NCBI RefSeq assembly: GCF_003668875.1 | Contig: NZ_RAWM01000063.1 | Coordinates: 1 to 48,024 of the forward strand | Direction: 5' to 3' | DNA length: 48,024 bases | Source of the DNA: Corallococcus interemptor | GTDB lineage: Bacteria > Myxococcota > Myxococcia > Myxococcales > Myxococcaceae | Part shown: piece after piece, positions 22,866 through 30,958 of the stretch | How positions within the stretch are numbered: position 1 is the stretch's first letter | Layout of the letters: each line of letters begins with the position of its first letter | Made by a program: the position numbers and the translations under genes | Notes under the pieces: model-generated | Database searches by the model: none | Seen by the model: the letters and a program-made list of their open reading frames with translations, nothing else | What the model was told of the DNA's origin: nothing

Positions 22866-24833
22866 CTAGGGCTGCACGGTCACGCGCACCGTGAGCGGTA
22901 CGCCCCCGAGCCCCTGCCCGTTGGGCTCGCTGTAGGGGGTCGCCGTCACCACGTGAGTGCCGACGGTCGCCGTGATGGGGAGCACGTAGGGCGCCTGGTT
23001 GTCGACGTACACGGTGCCGTCGATCTCGAAGCGCACGCTGCCCACCTGGGACTCATAAGTCGTGGCCCTCAGGGCCACCTGCGCCGTGCCCAGGTCGCTC
23101 AAATCCAACACCGCGCCGTTTTCCACCTGCGCCAGGTCGTTGCCGGAGCTCGGGTTCACCAGGGTGAAACGGTCCACCGTGCTCACGAAGTTGGGCAGCA
23201 CGGGCGTGTCCCGGTCGATGGTGAGCGTGTTGCCTCCAAAGGTGCGCACCTGGAAGCCATCGAAGGGCTCGTTGTAGTAGCGCGCCAGGTCCTGCAACGT
23301 GCGCAGCGCCAGGAGTTCGCCCAGGCGCGAGCCGTGGTCATGGTCGCTGCGGTAGTGCACTCCCGCGAAGAGCCGCGCCACGCCGACGTTGCTGACCAGC
23401 TTGTCCAGTTCGTCGAAGGCGTAGAGCGTGGGGCCGGTATAGGGCACCAACGCCGTGCCATCCGCGTTGGGGACGACCGGGTTCGGGATGGGGAGGTCCT
23501 TGTAGAAGGCCTTGATCATCGTCACCCCCGCGCCGATGTACGTGGAGTGGCCGGACGCATAGGCGGGATGGACCGGGCTTCCCTCCGGGAAGGCCTGGTT
23601 CAAGAGGTACGTGCCGCCCGCGCCTCCGTTGAGCGCGTTGTTGCGGGCCAGGACCAGCGGCAGCACCGGTGACGCCAGCAGTTCCGGGGGAACGGGGTAC
23701 GTGCGTGCGCCCGTCACGGTGTTGTGCACGCGGCCCGCGTACTCCTCCGGACGCAGGCGCCGGTGGATGAGCCACTTCTGGAACCACTGCGCGCGCAGCG
23801 CCGGATTCACGATGCGGCTCACCACGTCCAGCCCGTCACCGTTTCCCAGCGTCGCGAAGGGCTCCTGGTTGCGGTAGTTCCGGTAGGGATTCAGCTCATC
23901 AAAGACAAGCGGCGAGGACTTCGGGTCCGCGTCCACGTCGCCCAGCCGGGTGAGCAGCAGCGCGGCGTTGAGACTGGACTGCACCGGATAGTCCAGGTGA
24001 ACCCACTCCGCCAGGTCGCGGCCGTTCCGGAGATACCGGCGGACCGGGTCGTAGACAGGAGGCTGGGTGGGGAGCGCGCCGTTCTGGATGCTCAGCCACG
24101 TGTCGAAGCGGAAGACCCGGTCATCGCCGGGCACCCGCGTCAGATTGCGCTGGGGAATCACCTGCGCGCCGTAAGGCACGTCCAGCAGCAGGAACTGCGA
24201 GATGAAGGGCCCCTTCGCGCTCCCCGGCAGGTCGGCCCGGAACAACGACGCGCCGGTCACGACGCCGCCCTCCTTCGCACCACGGTACTCGCGGAGTTGA
24301 TTGAGGCGCTGGATGGCCTGGGTCAGGACCGCGGGCGGACTGGAGGTGTAGTCCTGGAACGGCACGTCCCGGACGAGTGACATCCAGTACAGCTCGTCCA
24401 GCTCACCGGAGACCTCGGCGCTGGTGAACAGCGGCGCGGGCCGCAGGGCGAGTGCGTGCGGATCCGGCCCCACGGGCAGATAGGAGAAGCCCGCCAGGGG
24501 ATTCACGAGCTTGCGCTCGCCCAGGAAGAGCGTTTCGAGGCCGGCGGCCGGGTCTCCTCCAATCAGCGAGGCGAGCAGCTTGTCGTACTCGGTCGTGACG
24601 ACGTCGCCGAATGCGTCGTGCTGCAAGCCCTTGCTGTAGCTGGCGAAGCGCGAGGGATAGCGCTCCTCGTCGTTGTTGTCCGGGTTCTCGGGCAGGGGCG
24701 CGGCGAACTCCGCGTCCGCGGCACCGACGCGGAGGGCTCGGGCGATTTCGGCACGCAGGCCGTTCGCGATCTGGGCATGGGCGCTCGTTCCAAGCAGGAC
24801 GAGGCAGGGGATCAAGGGACGAAAGCGTCGCAT
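22866..24833 (-). CDS. Secreted vanadium-dependent haloperoxidase-like protein
   Basis: 655 residues from ATG 24833, preceded by GGAGGAA. Signal peptide (1-20). Residues 60-515 form the helical vanadium haloperoxidase / PAP2 domain. Visible active-site motifs are K353 in QKWLIHRR, HPAYASGHS (422-430), and AGVHYRSDHDHG (490-501) with Arg495 and the vanadate-ligand His region. Residues 540-655 form a beta-sandwich of Ig/bacterial type. The fold binds vanadate and oxidises halide with H2O2, or acts as an acid phosphatase; the choice is not readable here. It is divergent from the MarR gene, whose palindrome lies about 195 bp upstream of this start. Confidence 0.85.
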   Translation of the reverse strand: MRRFRPLIPCLVLLGTSAHAQIANGLRAEIARALRVGAADAEFAAPLPENPDNNDEERYPSRFASYSKGLQHDAFGDVVTTEYDKLLASLIGGDPAAGLETLFLGERKLVNPLAGFSYLPVGPDPHALALRPAPLFTSAEVSGELDELYWMSLVRDVPFQDYTSSPPAVLTQAIQRLNQLREYRGAKEGGVVTGASLFRADLPGSAKGPFISQFLLLDVPYGAQVIPQRNLTRVPGDDRVFRFDTWLSIQNGALPTQPPVYDPVRRYLRNGRDLAEWVHLDYPVQSSLNAALLLTRLGDVDADPKSSPLVFDELNPYRNYRNQEPFATLGNGDGLDVVSRIVNPALRAQWFQKWLIHRRLRPEEYAGRVHNTVTGARTYPVPPELLASPVLPLVLARNNALNGGAGGTYLLNQAFPEGSPVHPAYASGHSTYIGAGVTMIKAFYKDLPIPNPVVPNADGTALVPYTGPTLYAFDELDKLVSNVGVARLFAGVHYRSDHDHGSRLGELLALRTLQDLARYYNEPFDGFQVRTFGGNTLTIDRDTPVLPNFVSTVDRFTLVNPSSGNDLAQVENGAVLDLSDLGTAQVALRATTYESQVGSVRFEIDGTVYVDNQAPYVLPITATVGTHVVTATPYSEPNGQGLGGVPLTVRVTVQP

Positions 24834-25026
24834 CCGGGGGTTCCTCCGCCGGCAGGGGGGCCGGCCGAAGGGAGATGCGTCCATGGGCCTGAACGCGCAG
24901 GTCAGGGCCTGGAAGTGAGCACCGCCATGTGTCGGGAAATGGGCCTGTCCCCTACGGGAGTGCTGGCCAGCGTGCAGTGACCCTGTCCCCCAGGGCATGC
25001 GCCCGAACGGGGTCAGTGGAGCATTT

Positions 25027-25059
25027 GACAGGAACCTGTCATAATGACAGGTTCCTGTC
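25027..25059. promoter_or_regulatory. Perfect 33-bp palindrome at the MarR gene
   Basis: GACAGGAACCTGTCAT (25027-25042) is the exact reverse complement of ATGACAGGTTCCTGTC (25044-25059) around one central A. Each half itself contains the near-palindrome GACAGG-AA/TT-CCTGTC. A CATAAT -10-like hexamer (25040-25045) lies at its centre and the marR ATG begins 2 bp after its end. Position and symmetry fit an autorepression operator for two MarR dimers. Confidence 0.8.
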
Positions 25060-25060
25060 C

Positions 25061-25534
25061 ATGCCATCTCTCACACGGAAGGCGGAGACCTTCAGCGCCC
25101 TGGTGCTGGAGGTGTTCCAGCTGAATGGGCTGCTGCTCCAGGCCGGAGACCGGCTGAGCGCTCCGGCGGGACTGACGAGCGCCCGCTGGCAGGTGCTGGG
25201 TGTCATCGACCATGGCCCCGCGACGGTGGCGGCGGTCGCGCGCACGATGGGACTGGCGCGGCAGAGCGTGCAGCAGACCGCGGACGCGCTCGCGAAGGAG
25301 GGGTTCGTGGAGTACGTCGACAACCCGCATCATCAGCGGGCGAAGTGCGTCTCGCTCACCGCCGCCGGGCGCCGTGCCTTGCGCAAGGTCGAACAGGCGC
25401 ATGCGGCCTGGGCGGACCGACTGGGCGCCAGCATCGCCCCGGCGCTCCTGGCAGCGGCGGTCGAGGGCGTCCGTGAAGCGCGCCTGCGGCTGGAGAAGGA
25501 CCTGGGCGTGGAGGCGCGCCCCCATGAAGGGTGA
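25061..25534 (+). CDS. MarR-family transcriptional regulator
   Basis: 157 residues from ATG 25061. The winged-helix core is seen as TSARWQVLGVI, ATVAAVARTMGLARQSVQQTADAL (recognition helix), GFVEYVDNPHHQRAKCVSLT (wing) and a C-terminal dimerisation helix. It is a ligand-responsive repressor by family. No Shine-Dalgarno other than the palindrome itself precedes the start, so the operator also forms the 5' leader. The gene overlaps the VOC gene by 11 bp. Probable targets are its own two-gene operon and perhaps the divergent haloperoxidase gene. Confidence 0.9.
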   Translation: MPSLTRKAETFSALVLEVFQLNGLLLQAGDRLSAPAGLTSARWQVLGVIDHGPATVAAVARTMGLARQSVQQTADALAKEGFVEYVDNPHHQRAKCVSLTAAGRRALRKVEQAHAAWADRLGASIAPALLAAAVEGVREARLRLEKDLGVEARPHEG

Positions 25535-26213
25535 CGCCAGCATTCCCCTGCTCCCCTGCGTGGAGCTCGCGCCGACGCTCGAGTTCTACGGCCTGCTGGG
25601 CTTCGAGGTGACGTACCAGCAGCGGGCGCCCAACCCCTATGCGGCGACGCGGCGGGGTGGCGCCCAGCTCCACTTCTTCGGCCTGAAGGGGTTGGATCCG
25701 CTGAAGGCCTTCAGCACCTGCCTGATCATCGTGGACGAGGTGGAGGAACTGCACGCGCGATTCCTGGCCGCGCTGCGACAGGCCTATGGCCGGACTCCCG
25801 TCCGGGGCCTCCCACGCATGACGCGCATGCGAAAGGGGCAGACCCGCTTCACCGTCGTCGACCCCTCCGGCAACTCCGTCATGTTCATCCGGCGGGACGA
25901 GCCCTCGGGCTACGGCGACGACGCGGACGCTCCGACCACCCTCCTCGGCAAGGCACTCAAGACGGCCCGGCGCCTGCGCGACTTCAAGGGCGATGACGCC
26001 GCCGCCGCGAAGGTCCTGGACGCCGCGCTGAAGAAGGACGGCGCCGGGACGACGCTGGAGCGGGCCCGGGCACTCGCGGCCAGAGCCGAGCTGGCCAGGG
26101 CCCTGGGGGACACGTCTGGCGCCCTGGAGCGGGACCGGAACCTCAGCGCCCTACCCCTCTCGGCGGCAGAGCGCGAAGCACTCCGGTTGGAGCTGGAGGC
26201 CATCCAGCCGTAG
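25524..26213 (+). CDS. VOC/glyoxalase-fold protein with helical C-terminal domain
   Basis: 229 residues from ATG 25524, with GGAGG 9 nt upstream inside the marR end. Residues 1-120 follow the vicinal-oxygen-chelate / bleomycin-resistance pattern: IPLLPCVELAPTLEFYGLLGF, AQLHFF, a CLIIVDEVEELHARF helix, and TRFTVVDPSGNSVMFI. Residues 135-229 are Ala-rich helices of TPR-like composition, not standard for the family. The protein may bind or detoxify the small molecule sensed by the MarR partner, since the two genes overlap. No membrane or export signal. Confidence 0.8.
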   Translation: MKGDASIPLLPCVELAPTLEFYGLLGFEVTYQQRAPNPYAATRRGGAQLHFFGLKGLDPLKAFSTCLIIVDEVEELHARFLAALRQAYGRTPVRGLPRMTRMRKGQTRFTVVDPSGNSVMFIRRDEPSGYGDDADAPTTLLGKALKTARRLRDFKGDDAAAAKVLDAALKKDGAGTTLERARALAARAELARALGDTSGALERDRNLSALPLSAAEREALRLELEAIQP

Positions 26214-26385
26214 GTCATCAGACCCGCACCTTTCCTCATGGCACTCAGTTTTGTAAGCAATTGAGAATGGCCTCCTCATTGGAAAAAGGGCGCTGACTTT
26301 CGCTGCAAGGGTTTCCCTGGCCGGTGTCAGAGCGTTGAAGGGCCACGTTTCCGGGCCCTCGTCCACGCCGCCCGAGGAGGCCCGC

Positions 26386-26895
26386 ATGTGCGTCTGCCCT
26401 TGGATGTCCCTTTGCACACTCGCCAACGATGTCTCTGTCATCAAGGCCTCGGGCAACAGGTACGCGACGGATCTGATCACGAACACCCTTGTCCGTCTCG
26501 CCGCTGGGGGAGCCTCGCTCACCCTCTTCATCGAGAAGAGCGACACGGGCACGCGGGTCTCCATTGGCACCCAGCCGGAGGAGTCCGAGGAGGCGCCGGT
26601 GATGCTCGCCCGGACGTCAGCGCTCGAAAAGCCAGACGGTCTGGAATGGATTGAAGCCCGGCGTCTGGTGGTCGTGGAGAGCACGCCGGGCCAGGCCTCC
26701 ACGGTGACGCTCAGCGGGAACGCGGGAGCCCAGGAGGGACCCGACAATGGATTCGAGGAACTGGTCGCCGCCGCGCTCTCCGAGGACTTCGCGTGGGTGC
26801 TGGAGGTGAAGCCTGACTTGGATTCCGGTGCGCAGGGGACCCGTTCCCTGCTCCTCCGCGCGTACCGGGTGACGGTCCCGCCACTTCTGCCTTGA
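26386..26895 (+). CDS. Hypothetical 169-residue protein
   Basis: The ATG at 26386 follows GAGGAGG with a 5-nt spacer; an in-frame ATG at 26404 is possible. The N-terminus has three cysteines in the first ten residues (MCVCPWMSLC). The body contains VRLAAGGASLTLFIEKS and RRLVVVESTPG; the C-terminal half is acidic (FEELVAAALSEDFAWVLEV). No signal peptide, membrane segment or known domain. The stop lies directly before an alternative start of the kinase gene (TGAATG). I recognise no family. Confidence 0.55.
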   Translation: MCVCPWMSLCTLANDVSVIKASGNRYATDLITNTLVRLAAGGASLTLFIEKSDTGTRVSIGTQPEESEEAPVMLARTSALEKPDGLEWIEARRLVVVESTPGQASTVTLSGNAGAQEGPDNGFEELVAAALSEDFAWVLEVKPDLDSGAQGTRSLLLRAYRVTVPPLLP

Positions 26896-26908
26896 ATGCA
26901 AACATGGC

Positions 26909-26914
26909 TAGAAT
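26909..26914 (+). promoter_or_regulatory. Possible -10 element just before the kinase start
   Basis: TAGAAT lies 11 bp before ATG 26926, which would place a transcription start within a few bases of the start codon (near-leaderless mRNA). There is no convincing -35 box and no Shine-Dalgarno. Confidence 0.3.
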
Positions 26915-26925
26915 TGCTCCCCGCC

Positions 26926-29631
26926 ATGTCTGCTTGTCCTTCCGAGGAAACGATTCTCGCCTTCGTTGAGGACCGCCTGCCTCCCGAGCAGCGGGCCCTG
27001 GCCGAGGCCCACTTCTCACGCTGTGACACCTGTGGGGCGCTGCTCGCCTCCGTCACGGCGACATGGCACGCGGAGGGACGGCTGGTGGAAGAAGCGGCGC
27101 CTCCGCCCCGCCTGTTCGCTCCAGGGGAGCAGGTGGGGCCCTACACCGTCGTCAGCCATGCCGGCAGTGGCTCGATGGGCGACGTGTACCGGGCGCGCGA
27201 TGGGCGGCTCGGACGGGACGTGGCGCTGAAGGTTCTCCCGGCGCGGTTCGCCCAGGACCCCGAGCGGCTGGCCCGCTTCCGCCAGGAGGCCCGCGCAGCG
27301 GGGGCGCTGTCCCATCCGCATCTGCTGACCTTGTTCGACGTGGGAGACCAGGAAGGCACGCCCTACCTCGTCACCGAGTGGCTGGAGGGCACCACCCTGC
27401 GGACGCGGTTGATGCGCGGGCCGCTGCCCCTGGCGGAGGTCCTGCGGCTGGGCATCCAGCTGGCACAGGGGCTCGCGGCCGCGCATGCCCGCGGCGTCAT
27501 CCACCGCGACCTCAAGCCGGCGAACATCTTCCTGTGCACGGAGGGCGGTGCCCGCATCCTCGACTTCGGACTCGCGCGGCTCACCGAGCGCGGCGAGGAC
27601 GCGGCGGTGACCCGGAGCGGCGCGGTGATGGGCACCGCGGGCTACATGGCCCCCGAGCAGATCCGCGGGCAGAGCGTGGATCCTCGCGCGGATGTGTTCT
27701 CGCTGGGCACGGTGCTCCATGAGGCCGTGAGCGGTCAGGTCCCCTTCGGGGGTGACAACCCGGTGGAGCGCATGAGCGCCGCGCTCCGCGATGAGCCTCC
27801 CGTGCTGCCAGGTGAACTGGGAGCGGTCCTCGCCCGCTGTCTGGCGAAGGCACCCGGTGACCGGTTCCAATCCGCGCAGGACCTGGCCTTCGCCCTGGAG
27901 TCCATCGCGTCCCGCTCCGGAAGTCAGGGGCCCCCGGCCGTGCATCCGCGCGCCCTCCCGCGCCCGGCGCTGTTCACGCTCCTGGCGGTCGCGCTGCTGT
28001 GCGTGGCGGGTGGGCTCCTGGCGTTCGGGCGTCCGTGGAAGGTCCCGGCGTCGGGCCCGACGTACCGGCCGGCCACCTTCCAGCGCGGCCCCGTGCTGAG
28101 CGCGCGGTTCTCCGCGGATGGACACACGTTTCTCTATGGCGCGGCGTGGGAGGGAGGCCCCGTAGGGCTCTACAGCGCGCGCACGGAGCGTCCGCTGTCG
28201 CAGCCCCTGGGACTGAACGCGGATGTGCTCGCCGCGTCGTCCCGGGGAGAGCTGGCGGTATTGCTCGCCCCCCGGTTCTTCGACCCGGAGCATCCCACGG
28301 CCACGCTCGGGCTGATGCCGCTGGCGGGAGGGGCGCCGCGAGCCCTGCTCGACGGTGTGCTGGAGGCGGACTGGGGGCGCGGCGAGGGACCGCTGGCGGT
28401 GGTGCGCCGGGTGGGCGAAACCTTCCGGCTGGAGCGGCCGCCCGGCACCGTGCGCTTCGAGTCGCAGGGGTGGATCAGCCACGCGCGGGTGTCCCCCGAT
28501 GGCGCGCGAATCGCGTTCCTCTTCCATGAGCACCCGAAGGACGACCGGGGCGGGGTCTGGGTGCTGGAAAAGGACGGGCCGCCCCGGGAACTCTCCGGAG
28601 ACTGGGCGTGCATCCGGGGACTGGCGTGGGCTCCGGATGGGAGCGAGGTGTGGTTCACCGCCGCCCGCACCGGTGCGGACACCGCGCTGTTCGCGGTCGA
28701 CCTGCGAGGCGCGACGCGACTCGTGGATCGGGGCCCCGGGCGGATGCTGCTCCACGACATCTCGAAGGACGGCACCGTCCTGGTGGATCACCAGGTGATC
28801 CGGGCGGGGCTCGTGTTCGGCCGAGCGGGGGAGGAGCGGGATCTCACGATGACGGACGCCTCGATCCTGTCGGACCTGTCCCACGATGGCGGGATGCTGC
28901 TCATCTCCGAGGAGAACCAGATCGAAGGCCCCACCTATGGCGCGTACCTGCGCACCACCCATGGCGCACCTCCGGTCCGGCTGGGAGACGGGCATCCTCT
29001 AGCGCTGTCCCCGGATGGCAAGCAGGCGCTGGTCGTGCGTTATGGGGAGCGGATGGAGTTCTTCCTGCTGCCCACCGGCGTGGGGGAGCCGCGCCGCGTG
29101 TCATTGGCTCCGGTGGCCACGGTGCTTTCGGCGCGCTGGTTTCCGGATGGAAAGCGGTTGCTGCTGCGCGCGAGCCAGGAGGGGCGTCCCGCCCGCTTGT
29201 GGGTGTTCGAGCCGGGCGCCGGAGCCCCCCGGCCAGTCACGGCGGAGGGCACCGGCTTCCACACGGCCATTTCCCCCGATGGAGCCTGGCTCGCGGCGGT
29301 GGATGAATCGGGAAGCCTCCGCCTGTTCTCCGCGACGGGGGACGCGCAGCGCGTGGTCCCGGGCACGTTCCCGAGACAGTGGGTGGTGGGTTGGGACGCG
29401 AGCGGCGCGGCCCTCTACCTGCGCAGTGTCTCGCTTCCCGTCCAGATCTACCGGGTCGACGTGAAGACAGGCGAAAGCGTGCCACACCTGACGGTCCCCG
29501 CGCGCGGCCCCCCGCCGGGGCTCATCTCGGTCATGACCCTGGCGCTCTCCGCGGACGGGAGCGCCTACGCGTACAGCTACTTCGAGACGCTCTCCCGGCT
29601 CTATCTGGTGGACGGCCTCGGGAAGGACTGA
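26926..29631 (+). CDS. Serine/threonine kinase with zinc-finger head and propeller-like tail
   Basis: 901 residues from ATG 26926; ATG 26896 adds ten residues and is the alternative. Residues 1-50 form an anti-sigma-type zinc finger (His29, Cys33, Cys36). The kinase domain covers about 73-330 with G-loop GSGSMGDVY, Lys102, catalytic HRDLKPAN (Asp195), DFGLAR (Asp213) and GTAGYMAPEQ. A single membrane segment lies near 350-371, then about 525 residues of repeated WD40/TolB-like blades (SPDGARIAF, APDGSEVWF, FPDGKRLLL, SPDGAWLAA). It probably senses an external signal through the propeller and phosphorylates cytoplasmic targets. Eukaryote-like kinases of this build are abundant in myxobacteria. 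Confidence 0.9.
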   Translation: MSACPSEETILAFVEDRLPPEQRALAEAHFSRCDTCGALLASVTATWHAEGRLVEEAAPPPRLFAPGEQVGPYTVVSHAGSGSMGDVYRARDGRLGRDVALKVLPARFAQDPERLARFRQEARAAGALSHPHLLTLFDVGDQEGTPYLVTEWLEGTTLRTRLMRGPLPLAEVLRLGIQLAQGLAAAHARGVIHRDLKPANIFLCTEGGARILDFGLARLTERGEDAAVTRSGAVMGTAGYMAPEQIRGQSVDPRADVFSLGTVLHEAVSGQVPFGGDNPVERMSAALRDEPPVLPGELGAVLARCLAKAPGDRFQSAQDLAFALESIASRSGSQGPPAVHPRALPRPALFTLLAVALLCVAGGLLAFGRPWKVPASGPTYRPATFQRGPVLSARFSADGHTFLYGAAWEGGPVGLYSARTERPLSQPLGLNADVLAASSRGELAVLLAPRFFDPEHPTATLGLMPLAGGAPRALLDGVLEADWGRGEGPLAVVRRVGETFRLERPPGTVRFESQGWISHARVSPDGARIAFLFHEHPKDDRGGVWVLEKDGPPRELSGDWACIRGLAWAPDGSEVWFTAARTGADTALFAVDLRGATRLVDRGPGRMLLHDISKDGTVLVDHQVIRAGLVFGRAGEERDLTMTDASILSDLSHDGGMLLISEENQIEGPTYGAYLRTTHGAPPVRLGDGHPLALSPDGKQALVVRYGERMEFFLLPTGVGEPRRVSLAPVATVLSARWFPDGKRLLLRASQEGRPARLWVFEPGAGAPRPVTAEGTGFHTAISPDGAWLAAVDESGSLRLFSATGDAQRVVPGTFPRQWVVGWDASGAALYLRSVSLPVQIYRVDVKTGESVPHLTVPARGPPPGLISVMTLALSADGSAYAYSYFETLSRLYLVDGLGKD

Positions 29632-29739
29632 GCCATTCCCCTGGAGCCACCTGAATCCCGAGATTGAATCTTCCGCCGTCCGTCACGTAGATGGGGCCGT
29701 GCGGCATCAGGCGCGCACCACTCCCAAGGGGGACAACGG

Positions 29740-30102
29740 ATGAACAGGAAGCTCGGTACGGCGGTGTTCATGATGGCGGCATGTGCCTTCGGCCCGATGA
29801 CGGCCGTCGCGCAGGAGGACTCGGCCAACATCGACATCACCGGCACTGGCGAGACCGCGACCCACGCGTGCACTCCGGGCAGCACCGTGGAGATCACCGG
29901 CGCGGACAACACCGTGACGCTGACCGGCGAGTGCAAGAGCATCACCGTGAACGGCTCCGACAACAACGTGAAGGCGGAGGCCACGGGTGCCATCTCCGTG
30001 ACGGGCAACTCCAACTCCGTCACCTGGAAGCGCGGTCTCGGCAAGTCGAAGCCGAAGATCAGCCGCACCGGCACGGACAACAAGGTCACCCAGGTGAAGT
30101 AG
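29740..30102 (+). CDS. Secreted DUF3060-domain protein
   Basis: 120 residues: signal peptide ending AVAQ (about 1-25), then regularly spaced short beta-strand repeats (VEITGADNTVTLTGECKSI, ITVNGSDNNV, ISVTGNSNSVTW). The G/N-D/S-N-N periodicity gives a small beta-helix/solenoid, as described for DUF3060. Periplasmic or outer-membrane location; function unknown. It stands alone between the kinase and a hairpin. Confidence 0.75.
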   Translation: MNRKLGTAVFMMAACAFGPMTAVAQEDSANIDITGTGETATHACTPGSTVEITGADNTVTLTGECKSITVNGSDNNVKAEATGAISVTGNSNSVTWKRGLGKSKPKISRTGTDNKVTQVK

Positions 30103-30111
30103 TCGCTTGGG

Positions 30112-30154
30112 CCCGGGAGCCCCGAACCGCCCAAGCAGGCAGGGGCTCCCCGGG
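30112..30154 (+). terminator. Strong GC hairpin after the DUF3060 gene
   Basis: CCCGGGAGCCCC (30112-30123) pairs with GGGGCTCCCCGGG (30142-30154) with one bulged C and an 18-nt loop, 9 bp after the stop. No T-run, so termination efficiency is uncertain. Confidence 0.45.
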
Positions 30155-30220
30155 AACGCTGTGGGGCTGCCGCAACGGTGGCACAATCCCATCTCAAGCT
30201 TCTCGAAATGGGGGTTGTCC

Positions 30221-30955
30221 ATGCGCAGCGCACAAATCCTGGGAATCGCGTTCGTGTCCAGCATTGCCTTTGCTCCGCTCGCGGAAGCAAAGAGCGTGTC
30301 CTTCTCCGGCTATCAATGGGAGGTCCGCGGCGGTCAGGGTGGCCCGGGGCCCAACACCTGGGATGACCGCAACGCCTGGGTGGATGCGAATGGCTACCTC
30401 CACCTGAAGATTGCCTGGCGCAACGGACGCTGGACGGCGGCGGAGGTCTACATGCCGCAGCAGCGGCTGGGCTTTGGCACCTACCAGTTCAAGGTGATTG
30501 GCCGGCCGGACCTCTTCGACGACAACGTGGTCCTGGGCCTGTTCAACTACACGCGTCCCGACGTGGGCCCGGACGCCACGAACGAAATCGACATCGAGTT
30601 CGCGAAGTGGGGCGGCAGCCAGCCGCAGATGGGCAACTGGGCCGTGTACCCCGCCGTGACGGGCATCCCCTACTCCCATCAGGCCTACCCCATCAGCCTC
30701 GGGGGGACCTACTCCACCCACCGCTTCCAGTGGTCGTCGAGCCAGGTCTTCTTCCAGGCGCTGCATGGCCACCAGGATGGCAACGTCAACCAGATGGCCA
30801 GCTGGCTCTTCAATCCGCCGGACTCCGTCCAGCGCGTTCCCCAGAACCCCCTGCCCGTCCACATGAACTTCTGGCTCTTCCAGGGACGTGCGCCCAAGAA
30901 CGGGCAGGAGGCGGAGGTCGTCATCGCGGAGTTCAAGTTCACCCCCGCGCCTTGA
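30221..30955 (+). CDS. Secreted glycoside hydrolase family 16-like protein
   Basis: 244 residues from ATG 30221, preceded by GGGGG. Signal peptide (1-22, ending AEA). A jelly-roll pattern with the GH16 catalytic signature NEIDIEF (Glu-x-Asp-x-Glu) near residue 121, preceded by LGFGTYQFKVIGRPDLFDDNVVLGLF. It probably cleaves beta-glucan-type polysaccharides outside the cell, fitting the predatory/saprotrophic lifestyle of myxobacteria. It ends 3 bp from a convergent gene with no room for a separate terminator. Confidence 0.85.
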   Translation: MRSAQILGIAFVSSIAFAPLAEAKSVSFSGYQWEVRGGQGGPGPNTWDDRNAWVDANGYLHLKIAWRNGRWTAAEVYMPQQRLGFGTYQFKVIGRPDLFDDNVVLGLFNYTRPDVGPDATNEIDIEFAKWGGSQPQMGNWAVYPAVTGIPYSHQAYPISLGGTYSTHRFQWSSSQVFFQALHGHQDGNVNQMASWLFNPPDSVQRVPQNPLPVHMNFWLFQGRAPKNGQEAEVVIAEFKFTPAP

Positions 30956-30958
30956 GCC

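Noticed and set aside
22783-22869. 28-codon + strand ORF overlapping the pilin-like lipoprotein stop (GTGA)
   Set aside because: No ribosome-binding site and no recognisable feature; the GTG overlap could be chance.
26239-26255. TGGCAC...TTGT resembling a sigma-54 promoter
   Set aside because: The GG to GC spacing is off by one and the -12 GC is absent.
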